A stretch of DNA of 64,000 nucleotides from JALZMG01 sp963844175 (GCA_963844175.1 CAWJNE010000015.1:10437-74436), one strand, 5' to 3'. Positions 26,641 to 35,702 are shown, counted from the stretch's first letter. Program-made: numbers and translations. Notes: generated by a model not told the origin, from the sequence alone.

Positions 26641-26916
26641 TCAGCCGCCGGCGACGGCGGGGATGATGCTCACCGTGCGCCCATCGGGCACGTCGGTCTT
26701 CAGCCCGTCGAGGTAGCGCACGTCGTCGTCGTCGACGAACACGTTGACGAAGCGGCGCAGGTTGCCCTCCTCGTCGAGCAGCCGGTCGGCGAACCCGGCG
26801 TGGGCGCCGTCGAGGCTGGCGATGACGGCCGACAGCGTGCCAGCCTCCACCTCGACCGTCGACGCGCCGGCCGAGAGCGGGCGGAGGGTGGTCGGGATGC
26901 GCACGGTCACGGCCAT
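26641..26916 (-). CDS. MoaD/ThiS family sulfur-carrier-like protein
   Basis: A 91-residue beta-grasp protein: VTVRIPTTLRPLSAG, a central helix (LSAVIASLDGAHAGF), RFVNVFVDDDDVRYLDGL and a C-terminal VSIIPAVAGG. The terminal Gly-Gly is needed for adenylation and thiocarboxylate formation by an E1-like enzyme. Such carriers feed molybdopterin, thiamine, cysteine or siderophore synthesis. The RFVNVFVDDDDVR stretch is typical of the CysO-like group, but no cysM or mec gene is adjacent. Divergent from glycerate kinase. Confidence 0.87.
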   Translation of the reverse strand: MAVTVRIPTTLRPLSAGASTVEVEAGTLSAVIASLDGAHAGFADRLLDEEGNLRRFVNVFVDDDDVRYLDGLKTDVPDGRTVSIIPAVAGG

Positions 26917-27003
26917 GCGCCAAACCCTACCGCCAGGGTCGACAATCGGTCCTGACGATGGTCGGGGTGGGACCGGGTCCCGCTGGCGACACAGAATCAC
27001 GGG

Positions 27004-28005
27004 ATGCGGGTGCTGGTGGCGATGGACAAGTTCCGTGGCACGGCGACGGCCCACGAGGCGGTCGCCGCCGTGGGCCACGCCTGCTGGGAGCTCGGCCACG
27101 ACGTCGACGAGGCGCCGATGTCCGACGGTGGCGAGGGGCTGCTCGACGTGCTCGGCGGACCGAACCGCACATCGATCGTCACCGGACCGCTCGGCCGGCG
27201 CGTCGAAGCGGCGTGGCGGCTCCACCGACGCACGGCCGTGATCGAGATGGCCACGGCCAGCGGCCTCGTCCTCGCCGGTGGGCCCGAGCGCAACGACCCG
27301 ATGCGGGCCACGACCACCGGCACCGGTGAGCTGATCGAGCGGGCCGTGACCGACGGCGCCCGCCACGTGGTCGTCGGCCTCGGCGGATCGGCGACCACCG
27401 ATGGCGGCCTCGGCGCCATCCAGGCGCTGCGCAGCCCGGCCCGACTGCGCTCGATCGAGCTGGAGCTGGCCTGCGACGTGCGCACGAGGTTCCTCGACGC
27501 GGCCGTCGTGTTCGCCGGGCAGAAGGGCGCCACGGCGGCCCAGATCGAGCTGCTCTCGGCCCGCCTGGCCAGCCTGGCCGACCGCTACCTGCGGGAGTAC
27601 GACCTCGACGTGACCACGCTCGACGGCGGCGGCGCGGCCGGCGGCCTGGGCGGCGGGCTGGCCGCCGTGGGCGGCCGCTTGCGCTCGGGGTTCGACCTCG
27701 TCGCCGACCATGTCGACCTCGCCGAACGGATCGCCGACAGCGACGTCGTCGTCACCGGCGAGGGCCACCTCGACGCCCAGAGCCTCGACGGCAAGGTGGT
27801 CGGCGGCGTGTGCGAGCTGGCGCGGCTGGCCGGGAAGGCGGCGGTGGTGATCGTCGGAGACGCCGACCCTGATGCCCGAACCGCGGTCCAGGCGTTCGGC
27901 GCCGAGGTGCTGACGCTCGTCGAGCGCGATGGCGAGCACCGGGCCCGCACGGAGCCCCGATGGTGCATCGAGCACGCTGCCCGCGCCGCCCTCGGCGGGC
28001 GCTAA
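27004..28005 (+). CDS. glxK: Glycerate kinase
   Basis: A 333-residue protein. Family features include VAMDKFRGTATAHEAV at the N-terminus, MSDGGEGLLDVL, VVGLGGSATTDGG, GAAGGLGGGLAAVGG and VVTGEGHLDAQSLDGKV. It phosphorylates glycerate with ATP, linking glyoxylate or serine breakdown to glycolysis. It is somewhat shorter than the usual 370-380 residues. No glyoxylate genes flank it. Confidence 0.92.
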   Translation: MRVLVAMDKFRGTATAHEAVAAVGHACWELGHDVDEAPMSDGGEGLLDVLGGPNRTSIVTGPLGRRVEAAWRLHRRTAVIEMATASGLVLAGGPERNDPMRATTTGTGELIERAVTDGARHVVVGLGGSATTDGGLGAIQALRSPARLRSIELELACDVRTRFLDAAVVFAGQKGATAAQIELLSARLASLADRYLREYDLDVTTLDGGGAAGGLGGGLAAVGGRLRSGFDLVADHVDLAERIADSDVVVTGEGHLDAQSLDGKVVGGVCELARLAGKAAVVIVGDADPDARTAVQAFGAEVLTLVERDGEHRARTEPRWCIEHAARAALGGR

Positions 28006-28028
28006 CGGCGCAGGGCGGCCCGCTCGGG

Positions 28029-28763
28029 TCAGCCGCCGGTGGTCGTGGTGATGATCGCCGGCGGGGCGACGCCACCCCCGGCAACGGTCGTCGCCGTTCC
28101 CGTGCCCGCGCCGGTTGCCGCTCCCCCACCCGCCAGCTCGGCAAGCGTCTTGCCGGCGGCGTCCTGGCCGAGCATCACGAGCACCGTTGCGGTGGCCACG
28201 TCGGGGCCGTCGGCCGGCCGCTCGGCCGGGATCTCGCCCGTCTGGGCACCGCCGAACTGGGCGGCGATGGTCGCCGCAACGGCCTGGGCCGCCGGGTCGT
28301 TGGCAGCGAAGTAGACGACCGAGGTGGGCAGCGGGTCACCCGTGGAGTTGGCCGCCTCGGCGACCTCGCTGTAGCCGTCGGTCTCCAGGGCCGTCGACAT
28401 CTGCGCCGCCGACCCGCTGATCCCGCTGGCGTTGGCCACCACGATGACGGCGCCCGTCTTGGTCTCGGCCACGGCCATCGACGTGGTCGTGGCCCCCTCC
28501 ACGCTGTCCGCCGTGCTGCCCTCGGTGCCCGTCGTCGTGGCCGTCGATCCACCCGTCTCCACGGGCGTGATCGTCTCCCCGCCGTCGGACGAGGAATCGT
28601 CGTCGGTCAGGGCGCGCAGGATCAGGAACCCGGCGATGACCGCGACCACGGCGAGGATGATGCTCAGCGTGGAGGCGACGGGTGACCCGGAGTCCCCGAC
28701 CCGCGACCGGCGTGCACCACGCTCTGGCGGCACATCAGACGGTTCGTCCCGTGCGTCGGTCAT
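28029..28763 (-). CDS. LytR C-terminal-domain membrane protein
   Basis: A 244-residue protein, ATG at 28763. A cytoplasmic Arg-rich N-terminus is followed by one membrane helix (about residues 31-52) and a Thr/Ser/Gly-rich linker. A LytR_C domain then begins at about residue 100 (GAVIVVANASGISGSAAQMS). The end is an extended Gly/Thr tail. LytR_C domains occur in cell-wall proteins of actinobacteria, without the phosphotransferase domain here. Its role is probably at the envelope; unproven. Divergent from uridine kinase. Confidence 0.82.
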   Translation of the reverse strand: MTDARDEPSDVPPERGARRSRVGDSGSPVASTLSIILAVVAVIAGFLILRALTDDDSSSDGGETITPVETGGSTATTTGTEGSTADSVEGATTTSMAVAETKTGAVIVVANASGISGSAAQMSTALETDGYSEVAEAANSTGDPLPTSVVYFAANDPAAQAVAATIAAQFGGAQTGEIPAERPADGPDVATATVLVMLGQDAAGKTLAELAGGGAATGAGTGTATTVAGGGVAPPAIITTTTGG

Positions 28764-28894
28764 CCGTGTGTGTCTCCTTGCTCGATGCGCTGGCCTCGAC
28801 TCGTGCCTGCGCAGGCGCCCTGAGCGCGGCACTGTAGTCGCGGGGTCGCGCGGGTCCGGATGCACACCGGTCAGATCGCTAACGTCGCCGAGGC

Positions 28895-29527
28895 GTGAGC
28901 TCGCTGCCGGAGCGGCCGTTCCTCATCGGCGTCGCCGGCGGTTCCTCGTCGGGCAAGACCACGGTGGCCGAACGTCTCGCCGAACTGGCCGGCGAGCGCC
29001 ACCTGGCGCTGATCAAGCTCGACTCCTACTACGTCGACCTGGGCGGGCTGTCGCTCGACGAGCGGACGGCGTTCGACTTCGACCACCCGGAGGCCTTCGA
29101 CTGGCCGCTGCTCAACGACCACCTCGCCGCCCTGGCCGCCGGGGCGCCCGTTCCCGTCCCCGTCTACGACTACGTCGAGTTCAACCGCAGCCAAGAGGTG
29201 CGCGTCGTCCGCCCGGCGCGCATCGTCGTCGTCGAGGGCATCCTCGTGCTCTGGGAGCCGTCGTTGCGGGAGCGCTTCGACCTCAAGGTGTTCCTCGACA
29301 CCGACGCCGATCTGCGGCTGATCCGCCGCCTGCGCCGAGACGTGGCCGAGCGCGGCCGCACCGTCGAGAGCGTCATCGAGCAGTACCTGCGCACCGTCCG
29401 CCCGGCCCACGAGCAGTTCATCGAACCGAGCAAGCGCTACGCCGACGTGATCATCCCCGAGGGGGGCCTGAACCGTCCTGCGCTCGACGTGCTGCTGGCC
29501 CGGGTGCGCGAGCTGGCCGGGACGTGA
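28895..29527 (+). CDS. udk: Uridine kinase
   Basis: A 210-residue P-loop kinase, GTG start. The Walker A motif GVAGGSSSGKTTVAERL is at residues 12-28. KLDSYYVDL supplies the catalytic Asp region, FDFDHPEAFDWPLL the substrate site, and VVVEGILVL the Walker B-like strand. It phosphorylates uridine and cytidine for pyrimidine salvage. The family is unambiguous. The next gene starts 38 bases downstream. Confidence 0.93.
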   Translation: MSSLPERPFLIGVAGGSSSGKTTVAERLAELAGERHLALIKLDSYYVDLGGLSLDERTAFDFDHPEAFDWPLLNDHLAALAAGAPVPVPVYDYVEFNRSQEVRVVRPARIVVVEGILVLWEPSLRERFDLKVFLDTDADLRLIRRLRRDVAERGRTVESVIEQYLRTVRPAHEQFIEPSKRYADVIIPEGGLNRPALDVLLARVRELAGT

Positions 29528-29564
29528 GCGACGGCCGGTAGCGCCGGCCAGGGACCTGCTTGGC

Positions 29565-30515
29565 ATGATCCACGGCGTGAGGCCTCCCCACCCCGCCTTC
29601 GACAACCGGGTCAGCCGCGACCTCGGAGTCGACATCCCGATCGTCCAGGCCCCCATGGGGTGGATCGCCCGCAGCCAGCTGGCCTCGGCCGTGTCCCGCG
29701 CCGGGGCCTGCGGGATCATCGAGACCTCGTCCGGCGAGCTCGACGTCGTCAAGGACGAAATCCGCCTGATGCGCGACCTGACGGACCGACCGTTCGGCGT
29801 GAACATCGCCCAAGCCTTCGTGCGCGACCCGAACATCGCCGAGTTCGTCATCGACCAGGGCGTCAAGTTCGTGACGACGTCGGCCGGGTCGCCGACGAAG
29901 TACACGAGCATCCTGAAGTCGGCCGGGCTGACCGTGTACCACGTCGTGCCGACGCTCGCTGCGGCACAGAAGGCCGTCGACGCCGGCGTGGACGGGCTGG
30001 TCGTCGAGGGTGGTGAGGGCGGCGGGTTCAAGAGCCCGACGCCGGTGTCGACGATGGTCCTGCTGCCGCTGGTGCGCTCGCGCGTCGACGTGCCGATCAT
30101 CGCCGCCGGTGGGATCATCGATGGTGCATCGATGGCCGCTGCCTTCGCCCTCGGCGCCGAGGGCGTGCAGATGGGGACCCGGATGGTGTCGGCGACGGAG
30201 TCACCGGTCCACGACAACTGGAAGCAAGCGATCGTCGCCGCCGCCGAGACCGACACCGTGTTCCTCAACGATCGTCACTCGCCGGCGCTGCGGGCGTTGC
30301 GGACCGAGCGCAGCGAGTCGTTGCGCCACGCCGAGCACAACGTGTTCGGCGACTTCGGTGACGCCCGGGCGTTGTACTTCGGCGGCGACATGAACGCCGC
30401 CCTCGCCCTGTCCGGTCAGGTCGCCGGGCGGATCGACGCCGTCCGGCCGGTGGCCGACATCATCGCCGCCACGGTCGAGGAGTTCGCCGCCACCGTCAAG
30501 CGCCTCGCCGGCTGA
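29565..30515 (+). CDS. Nitronate monooxygenase-family flavoenzyme
   Basis: A 316-residue TIM-barrel FMN protein. It has IPIVQAPMGWIARSQLASAV at the N-terminus, VEGGEGGGFKSPTP, a phosphate-binding DVPIIAAGGIIDGASMAAA and ALGAEGVQMGTRMV. This set is shared by nitronate monooxygenase and FabK-type enoyl reductase. The catalytic His of class I enzymes is not obvious: the usual GGHRG region reads GGEGGG, which points to another activity in the group. GTG at 29577 is an alternative start. A family A palindrome follows the stop. Confidence 0.85.
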   Translation: MIHGVRPPHPAFDNRVSRDLGVDIPIVQAPMGWIARSQLASAVSRAGACGIIETSSGELDVVKDEIRLMRDLTDRPFGVNIAQAFVRDPNIAEFVIDQGVKFVTTSAGSPTKYTSILKSAGLTVYHVVPTLAAAQKAVDAGVDGLVVEGGEGGGFKSPTPVSTMVLLPLVRSRVDVPIIAAGGIIDGASMAAAFALGAEGVQMGTRMVSATESPVHDNWKQAIVAAAETDTVFLNDRHSPALRALRTERSESLRHAEHNVFGDFGDARALYFGGDMNAALALSGQVAGRIDAVRPVADIIAATVEEFAATVKRLAG

Positions 30516-30523
30516 CGTCCTCC

Positions 30524-30608
30524 CCATCGGAGGGTTTGCTGCACCCGAGGGCTACCGGAGGGGAAGCCCCGCAACTCAACCCTCCGATGCAGCAAACCCT
30601 CGGATGGG
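30524..30608. repeat. Dispersed palindromic repeat, family A, copy 2
   Basis: An 85-bp palindrome whose outer arms match at 26 of 29 positions: left CCATCGGAGGGTTTGCTGCA, right TGCAGCAAACCCTCGGATGG. A GGGGAAGCCCC mini-hairpin lies within. It lies between the convergent nitronate monooxygenase-like and TerC genes. It shares arms with the copy at 725-808, the centre being inverted between copies. Confidence 0.85.
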
Positions 30609-30614
30609 ACCGGG

Positions 30615-31706
30615 TCAGCGATCGAGGTGCGTCTCGCGCCGGGGCTCGACGCCGCCGGGCTCGTCGGCGCTCGCCACGTCGTCGACGGGGAGCTCGTGGG
30701 GCGGGGTGATCCCCGCCTCGCGGTCGCGGCGGTCGGCGCGCAGCGAAGCGACGATCGCCACCGTCAGCACGAGGGCGATCACGCCGAGCGAGATGAACGT
30801 CGGCATGTGGACCTCGAACGGCGCGCCGATCAGCAGCATCTTCACGCCGACGAAGGCGAGGATCACGCCGAGCCCGATGTTGAGGTAGCGGAACTTGCCC
30901 TGCATCCCGCCGAGCAGGAAGTAGAGCGACCGCAGGCCGAGGATGGCGAAGGCGTTGGAGGCGAAGACGATGAACGTCTCGCGGCTGACGGCCAGGATCG
31001 CCGGGACGGAGTCGACGGCGAACACGACATCGGTCGCCTCGATCAGCACCAGCACGGCGAACAGTGGCGTGGCCACCCGCTTGGCGTTCTCGACCGTGAA
31101 CAGCTTCTGGCCGTCGAAGTTCGGTGTCGAGGGCACGATCTTGCGGACGGCCCGCATCACCAGGTTCTTCTCGTAGTCGACGTGGGCCGTCTCGTCGTGG
31201 CGGGCGATCTTGTACGCCGTGTACAGCAGGAACAGCCCGAACACGTACAGCACCCACTCGAACCGCTCGATCAACGCCACGCCGGCGAAGATGAACACGG
31301 CGCGCAGGACCAGGGCACCGAAGATCCCCCAGAACAGGACGCGGAACTGGAACTCGCGCGGGATCCGGAAGAACGAGAAGATCACGGCCCAGACGAAGAC
31401 GTTGTCGACGGACAGGCTCTTCTCGATGAGGAACCCGGCGTAGTACTCGCCGGCGGCCTGACCGCCTTGCCACATCAGCATGAGCAGGCCGAAGGCGAGT
31501 CCGATCGAGATCCAGATCGCCGACTCGATCGACGCTTCCTTGACCGTGATGACGTGGGCGGTGCGGTGCACGAGCAGCAGGTCGACGACCAGCATCAGCA
31601 CGATCGACGCGATGAGCGCACCCCACACCCACAGGGGCACGTCGAAGCTGGCGAAGTTGCCGCTGGACGATTCGACGGCGGGCGCGAGGACCGATGGTGC
31701 GATCAC
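30615..31706 (-). CDS. TerC/Alx family membrane protein
   Basis: A 363-residue protein with eight or nine hydrophobic helices. TerC features include an acidic residue in helix (GEYYAGFLIEKSLSVDNVFVW), FRIPREFQFRVLFWGI and VLIEATDVVFAVDSVPAIL with its intramembrane Asp residues. Relatives act in manganese export or metalation of secreted enzymes. The acidic C-terminus is cytoplasmic. No yybP-type riboswitch is apparent in the short upstream gap. PAP2 lies upstream on the same strand. Confidence 0.93.
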   Translation of the reverse strand: MIAPSVLAPAVESSSGNFASFDVPLWVWGALIASIVLMLVVDLLLVHRTAHVITVKEASIESAIWISIGLAFGLLMLMWQGGQAAGEYYAGFLIEKSLSVDNVFVWAVIFSFFRIPREFQFRVLFWGIFGALVLRAVFIFAGVALIERFEWVLYVFGLFLLYTAYKIARHDETAHVDYEKNLVMRAVRKIVPSTPNFDGQKLFTVENAKRVATPLFAVLVLIEATDVVFAVDSVPAILAVSRETFIVFASNAFAILGLRSLYFLLGGMQGKFRYLNIGLGVILAFVGVKMLLIGAPFEVHMPTFISLGVIALVLTVAIVASLRADRRDREAGITPPHELPVDDVASADEPGGVEPRRETHLDR

Positions 31707-31764
31707 AATGGGGCGCGGTCAGCGTGGCAGGAGGGGCACTGGTGCATCGAGATCCTCGAAGACG

Positions 31765-32670
31765 CTACCCGGGTTCCTCGCCGATGGCCGGGGGTGGATC
31801 CAGCGAGACGCCGCGCAGCAGCTGGTGCACGAGCGCCACGATGGCCACGCCAACGACGTCGATGACGACGCACATCAGCAGGTAGTCACCGCCGTACTCA
31901 ACCGTGCGCAAGCTGCCCGATCGCACCGCCAGCACCAGGCCGATGACGACGGCGACGACGACGAGGGCGCTGGCCAGGGCGGCCACCCGACCGTCGACGT
32001 GATCCTCCCACTCGTCGGCGGCCGCAGGCTGGCCGGGTCCCCGCCACGCCACGAGGACGGCGGCGGCGGCGGCGAACCACGCCAGCGACACGAGGTAGGC
32101 GGCCAGGCTGTCGCTCGGCCGATGCCAGCCCGACGTCAGCACGCCGGTGCCGAAGAACGTGGCCACGACGGCGGCGACGATCGCCGCCAGCCACCGCCAC
32201 CGCCGAGCGACGACGAACACCAATCCGAGCGACAGCGACATCCCGATCGTGGCGTGGCCGCTCGGGAAGCTGTTGCCGGTGACACCGGCGATCCCCGACA
32301 GCACCGGTCGAGGCAGCACCGTCTTCAGCACCTCTGAGGTGAGCAACGATCCGGCGAGGGCCACGCCGACGGCGAGGGCCAAGCGCACCCGCCGCCGCGC
32401 GAGGGCGACGAGCAACAGCGCGCCGCCGAGCACGGCCAGCGACTCCCGGGTCACGGACTGCAGCAGGCGGTCGGTCTCGGCGGTCAGCTCGGGGCGGGTG
32501 ACCGACCGGCCCTCGAAGGCCGCGTCGTCGACCTCCTGGCCCCAGTGCGTGCGGACGAAGACGAGGTAGAGCACCAGCACGCCAACGGCGGCGAGGGCTG
32601 CCGTCACCGCCAGGCGGCGTGGGATCGACGACGATGCGGACGCCTCGACCGCCGCCACCGATGACGTCAC
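31765..32670 (-). CDS. PAP2 family phosphatase
   Basis: A 301-residue membrane protein, GTG start. The three PAP2 motifs are present: KTVLPRP, SFPSGHAT and SGWHRPSDSLAAY, giving the catalytic His pair and Arg. About eight hydrophobic helices are visible, two beyond the PAP2 core. It probably dephosphorylates a lipid phosphate (undecaprenyl pyrophosphate or phosphatidate) on the outer face of the membrane. Confidence 0.93.
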   Translation of the reverse strand: MTSSVAAVEASASSSIPRRLAVTAALAAVGVLVLYLVFVRTHWGQEVDDAAFEGRSVTRPELTAETDRLLQSVTRESLAVLGGALLLVALARRRVRLALAVGVALAGSLLTSEVLKTVLPRPVLSGIAGVTGNSFPSGHATIGMSLSLGLVFVVARRWRWLAAIVAAVVATFFGTGVLTSGWHRPSDSLAAYLVSLAWFAAAAAVLVAWRGPGQPAAADEWEDHVDGRVAALASALVVVAVVIGLVLAVRSGSLRTVEYGGDYLLMCVVIDVVGVAIVALVHQLLRGVSLDPPPAIGEEPG

Positions 32671-32688
32671 GGCCGGCGACCGTAATCG

Positions 32689-33798
32689 TCAGGGCGCGCC
32701 GTCGAGGAGGGAGCGGAAGCCGCTCGGCTCGTGCGGCCCGACGACGAGCTGCTCGAGCACGCCGAGCCCGCTCCGGTCCCCCCAGCGGGCGCGCATGACC
32801 TGCTGCACGTGGATCGACGCCGGGTCGAGCGAGTCGAGCTCCTCGACGTCGTGACGTTCGCCGGCGACGACGAGCTCGTCGTGCCAGGACCCGTGACCGA
32901 ACCGGGGGTGCCCGTACCCGGCGCCGCGCATGCGGAACGTCAGCGTCGGTTCGAGCTCCACGTCGATCCGATCGCCGTCCCGCCGCCGCAGGTGCAGCGC
33001 GGCGCCCTCGGACCGCCGGAACCCGCGTGCCCACCGCACCGCGTGCTCGCCGCCGGCGAGCAGCTCGCACTGGGCGTCGGGCCCCCAGGTCGGATCATCA
33101 GGTCCGATCACCGGCAGCAGCGCCGCGGCCTCGGCCCAGCGGCGGCCGTCGGCCTCCTCGAACACCAGGAAGTGCAGGCAGGCGTCGTCGAAGTGCAGCG
33201 GCGCCCAGAGGAAGAAGAACTGCGGGGCGTGGCGCGACGGCGCCGCAGGCGGTTGGGCACCGATCGGACGGATACCCCACGATCGATCCTTCGTCCCGCG
33301 CAGCTCGCCATCGATCGCGACCGGCTGCCCGTCGACCTCCAACGTGCCGGTCCATCGACCCCACTGGGTCATGCGCGTGGCGTCCATGAACACCCGCGTG
33401 CCGCGATGGTGGGTCTGTCGCGGTTCCTCGTAGGCCGCGGTCCGGGCGGTGAACGTGAGGTCGGCGCGCAGCCCCTGCTGCGGCGCGTCGACGACGATCC
33501 TGCTGGTGCGCAACGGCTCGACGACCTCGATCGTGATCGGGCCGAGCGCGGTGTCCGCCGGGTCGTCAGGCGCCCGCCCGGACGCGAAGACCGACTGCTG
33601 GACGCCGTCGTGGACGACCGAGAAGGCGGCGTCCATCACCCCCCGGTTCGGGTACCGGCCCATGGCCACGGCGAAGTACCGGTCCTCGGTGAACCCGTTG
33701 AACCAGTAGCGGTCGTACTGGTTCGGGTCGCCACCGGCGGGGTGAGCGATCGGCAGGGGGACCTGGTGGATCGGGTAGTCGTCGAACGGCGTGAGCAC
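32689..33798 (-). CDS. AttH/DUF7064-like beta-rich protein
   Basis: A 369-residue soluble protein. PNQYDRYWFNGFTEDRYFAVAMG and DATRMTQWGRWTGTLEVDG, HAPQFFFLWAPLHFDD and MRGAGYGHPRFGHG are typical of proteins annotated DUF7064/DUF7065, related to AttH and hydroxyneurosporene synthase (lipocalin-like double barrel). The substrate is unknown; family members may act on lipids or terpenoids. No signal peptide. It lies 18 bases upstream of PAP2. Confidence 0.75.
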   Translation of the reverse strand: MLTPFDDYPIHQVPLPIAHPAGGDPNQYDRYWFNGFTEDRYFAVAMGRYPNRGVMDAAFSVVHDGVQQSVFASGRAPDDPADTALGPITIEVVEPLRTSRIVVDAPQQGLRADLTFTARTAAYEEPRQTHHRGTRVFMDATRMTQWGRWTGTLEVDGQPVAIDGELRGTKDRSWGIRPIGAQPPAAPSRHAPQFFFLWAPLHFDDACLHFLVFEEADGRRWAEAAALLPVIGPDDPTWGPDAQCELLAGGEHAVRWARGFRRSEGAALHLRRRDGDRIDVELEPTLTFRMRGAGYGHPRFGHGSWHDELVVAGERHDVEELDSLDPASIHVQQVMRARWGDRSGLGVLEQLVVGPHEPSGFRSLLDGAP

Positions 33799-33861
33799 GC
33801 CTCGACCCTGCCAGGTCCCGCGCCGGCCGACGAACGGGGCAGGCCCGGTCCCGGCGGGTGA

Positions 33862-34410
33862 TCAGGGCTCGGCGTGCGGCGGTGGAGCGGACGGGGGGTC
33901 GAGGTGGTGCATCGAGAAGAACAGCCCGTAGCGGTCGCCGTCGATGGTCGCTGGGCGGGCGGCGTAGGCCTCGACCAACTCGTCGATGCGGGCGCCGAGC
34001 TCGTCGGCCTCGGCGGCGCTGAGGCGGAGCCCGAGGCGTGAGTTGCGGACGATCGAGGTCGGACCAGCGTCACTGATCTCGTCGCGCATGGCGTCGATGG
34101 TGGCGATCACCGAGGTCAGGCGGTCGGCCGGGTGATCCACCGAGAGGACCCACGACTTGCCGGTGGAGCGGTACGGCTTCTCCAGCGCGCCGCGACGGCC
34201 GTTGCGGACCTCGCCCGCCTCGAGGAACCCCGTGCGGCACAGCGTGCGGACGTGGTGCAGGATCGTCGCCGGATCTTGGCCAAGGCGGTCGGCCAGCTCC
34301 TTGTTCGTCAGCGACTCGTGCAGGCACAGGCGCAGGATCCGCAGCCGCAGGGGGTGGGCCATCGCCTTGAACTCGGCCGGCGTGGCGTCGCGTCTCGTCA
34401 CAGGCGCCAT
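33862..34410 (-). CDS. ArsR-type winged-helix regulator
   Basis: A 182-residue protein, ATG at 34410. The N-terminal wHTH is clear: AEFKAMAHPLRLRILRLCLH, SLTNKELADRLGQDPATILHHVRTL and the wing GEVRNGRRGALEKPYRS. The C-terminal half is an alpha-helical domain with no visible metal ligands. An 8-bp inverted repeat lies between it and the divergent MFS gene, so it probably controls that transporter and itself. Confidence 0.88.
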   Translation of the reverse strand: MAPVTRRDATPAEFKAMAHPLRLRILRLCLHESLTNKELADRLGQDPATILHHVRTLCRTGFLEAGEVRNGRRGALEKPYRSTGKSWVLSVDHPADRLTSVIATIDAMRDEISDAGPTSIVRNSRLGLRLSAAEADELGARIDELVEAYAARPATIDGDRYGLFFSMHHLDPPSAPPPHAEP

Positions 34411-34423
34411 TGACAACATCATA

Positions 34424-34447
34424 ACTGATTGAGAAACTCCAATCAGT
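34424..34447. promoter_or_regulatory. Candidate operator of the ArsR-type regulator
   Basis: ACTGATTG, eight bases, CAATCAGT: a perfect 8-bp inverted repeat in the narrow gap between the divergent regulator and MFS genes. It is unusually AT-rich for this sequence and lies over the presumed start of the MFS gene. Confidence 0.65.
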
Positions 34448-34519
34448 GGTCCTGCTCCCTTCCACCGGCTCGTCACGGCGTCGGCGGCGTCCAACCTGGC
34501 CGACGGCGCGCTGCAGACG

Positions 34520-35695
34520 GTGATGCCGCTCGTCGCCCTGAGCATCACCCGCGATCCCGGTGCCTTCGCCACCGTCACGCTGGTCGGACGCCTGCCCTGG
34601 CTGCTCGTCGCGCTCCCGGCCGGCGCGCTGAACGACCGGCTCGACCGCCGCACGACGATGGTGCGGGTCAACGCGACACGGGTGGCCCTGATCGGCGCGC
34701 TGGCCCTGGTCGTGGCCATGGGGCGCCAGGAGCTCTGGATGCTGTACCTCGTGGCGTTCGCCCTCGGCGTCGGCGAGACGTTCTATGACACCGCCGCCCA
34801 GTCGATCGTGCCGAGCCTCGTGCCGGACCACCGTCGCCTCGAGCGGGCCAACAGCCGCCTGTACGCGGTCGAGTTGACGGCCAACCAGTTCGTCGGGCCG
34901 GCGCTCGGCGGACTGATCGCCGGGATCGCGCTCACCGGGGGGTTGTCGGCGAGCGCCGCCGCCTACCTGCTGGCGACGATCGCGCTCGTCACGATCGTCG
35001 GCAACTACCGGCCGGTGGCGCCGTCGGCGGGGAAGACCCGGCTCCGCACCGACATCGTCGAAGGTGTCCGATACCTCGCCCACCACCCGCTGCTGCGGGC
35101 GCTGGCGGTCTGCGTCGGCGTCTCCAACCTGGCGTCGACGGCGATGCTCGCCGTGTTTCCCCTGTTCGCCATCGCCCCGGGGCCGATGGGCCTCGACGGT
35201 GCCGGTTTCGGCCTGCTCCTGGCCAGCCTGGCCGCCGGGTCCGTGTGCGGATCCTTCCTGGTCGAGCCGATCGTCCGTCGGCTCGGTCCTCGCCGGGCGC
35301 TGCTGTTCGCCATGGCCGGCCAGCCGGTCATGGCCGTCGTCCCTGCCGTCACGAGCAATGCGCTGTGGATCGCCGCCGCGTTCGCAACGTCGGGGGCGAT
35401 CGTCATCGGGTGGAACGTGCTCACGGTGTCACTGCGCCAGCGGATCGTCCCCGACCACCTGCTGGCCCGCGTGAACGCCGGGTACCGGCTGATGGCGTGG
35501 GGCACGATGCCGATCGGCGCCGCCCTCGGCGGGTTCGTCGCCGAACGCTACGGGCTGACCGCCGTGTTCTGGACCACCGCCGCGCTGAGCGCGCTGTGTC
35601 TGCCGATCATTCTGAGCCAGGTCACATCGACGCGCCTCGCCGAGGCCGAACGGCAACCCGACGACGCCTCACAGACCGTCACCGTCGGCCGTTGA
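34520..35695 (+). CDS. MFS transporter
   Basis: At least 391 residues with about eleven hydrophobic helices. The signature GALNDRLDRRTTMV lies between helices 2 and 3, and FVEP/VLL-type segments follow. It resembles drug-efflux MFS proteins with the MFS_3 pattern. GTG 34520 falls inside helix 1: family-like sequence (FHRLVTASAASNLADGAL) continues upstream in frame to 34433, where no standard start exists. One base change in the CCC at 34457-34459 would link it to TTG 34429 or GTG 34446. Likely repressed by the divergent ArsR-type protein. Confidence 0.85.
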   Translation: MMPLVALSITRDPGAFATVTLVGRLPWLLVALPAGALNDRLDRRTTMVRVNATRVALIGALALVVAMGRQELWMLYLVAFALGVGETFYDTAAQSIVPSLVPDHRRLERANSRLYAVELTANQFVGPALGGLIAGIALTGGLSASAAAYLLATIALVTIVGNYRPVAPSAGKTRLRTDIVEGVRYLAHHPLLRALAVCVGVSNLASTAMLAVFPLFAIAPGPMGLDGAGFGLLLASLAAGSVCGSFLVEPIVRRLGPRRALLFAMAGQPVMAVVPAVTSNALWIAAAFATSGAIVIGWNVLTVSLRQRIVPDHLLARVNAGYRLMAWGTMPIGAALGGFVAERYGLTAVFWTTAALSALCLPIILSQVTSTRLAEAERQPDDASQTVTVGR

Positions 35696-35702
35696 ACCGG
35701 TC

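Noticed and set aside
31707..31764. yybP-ykoY manganese riboswitch before TerC
   Set aside because: The gap to PAP2 is only 58 bases and shows none of the riboswitch's conserved junction sequences.
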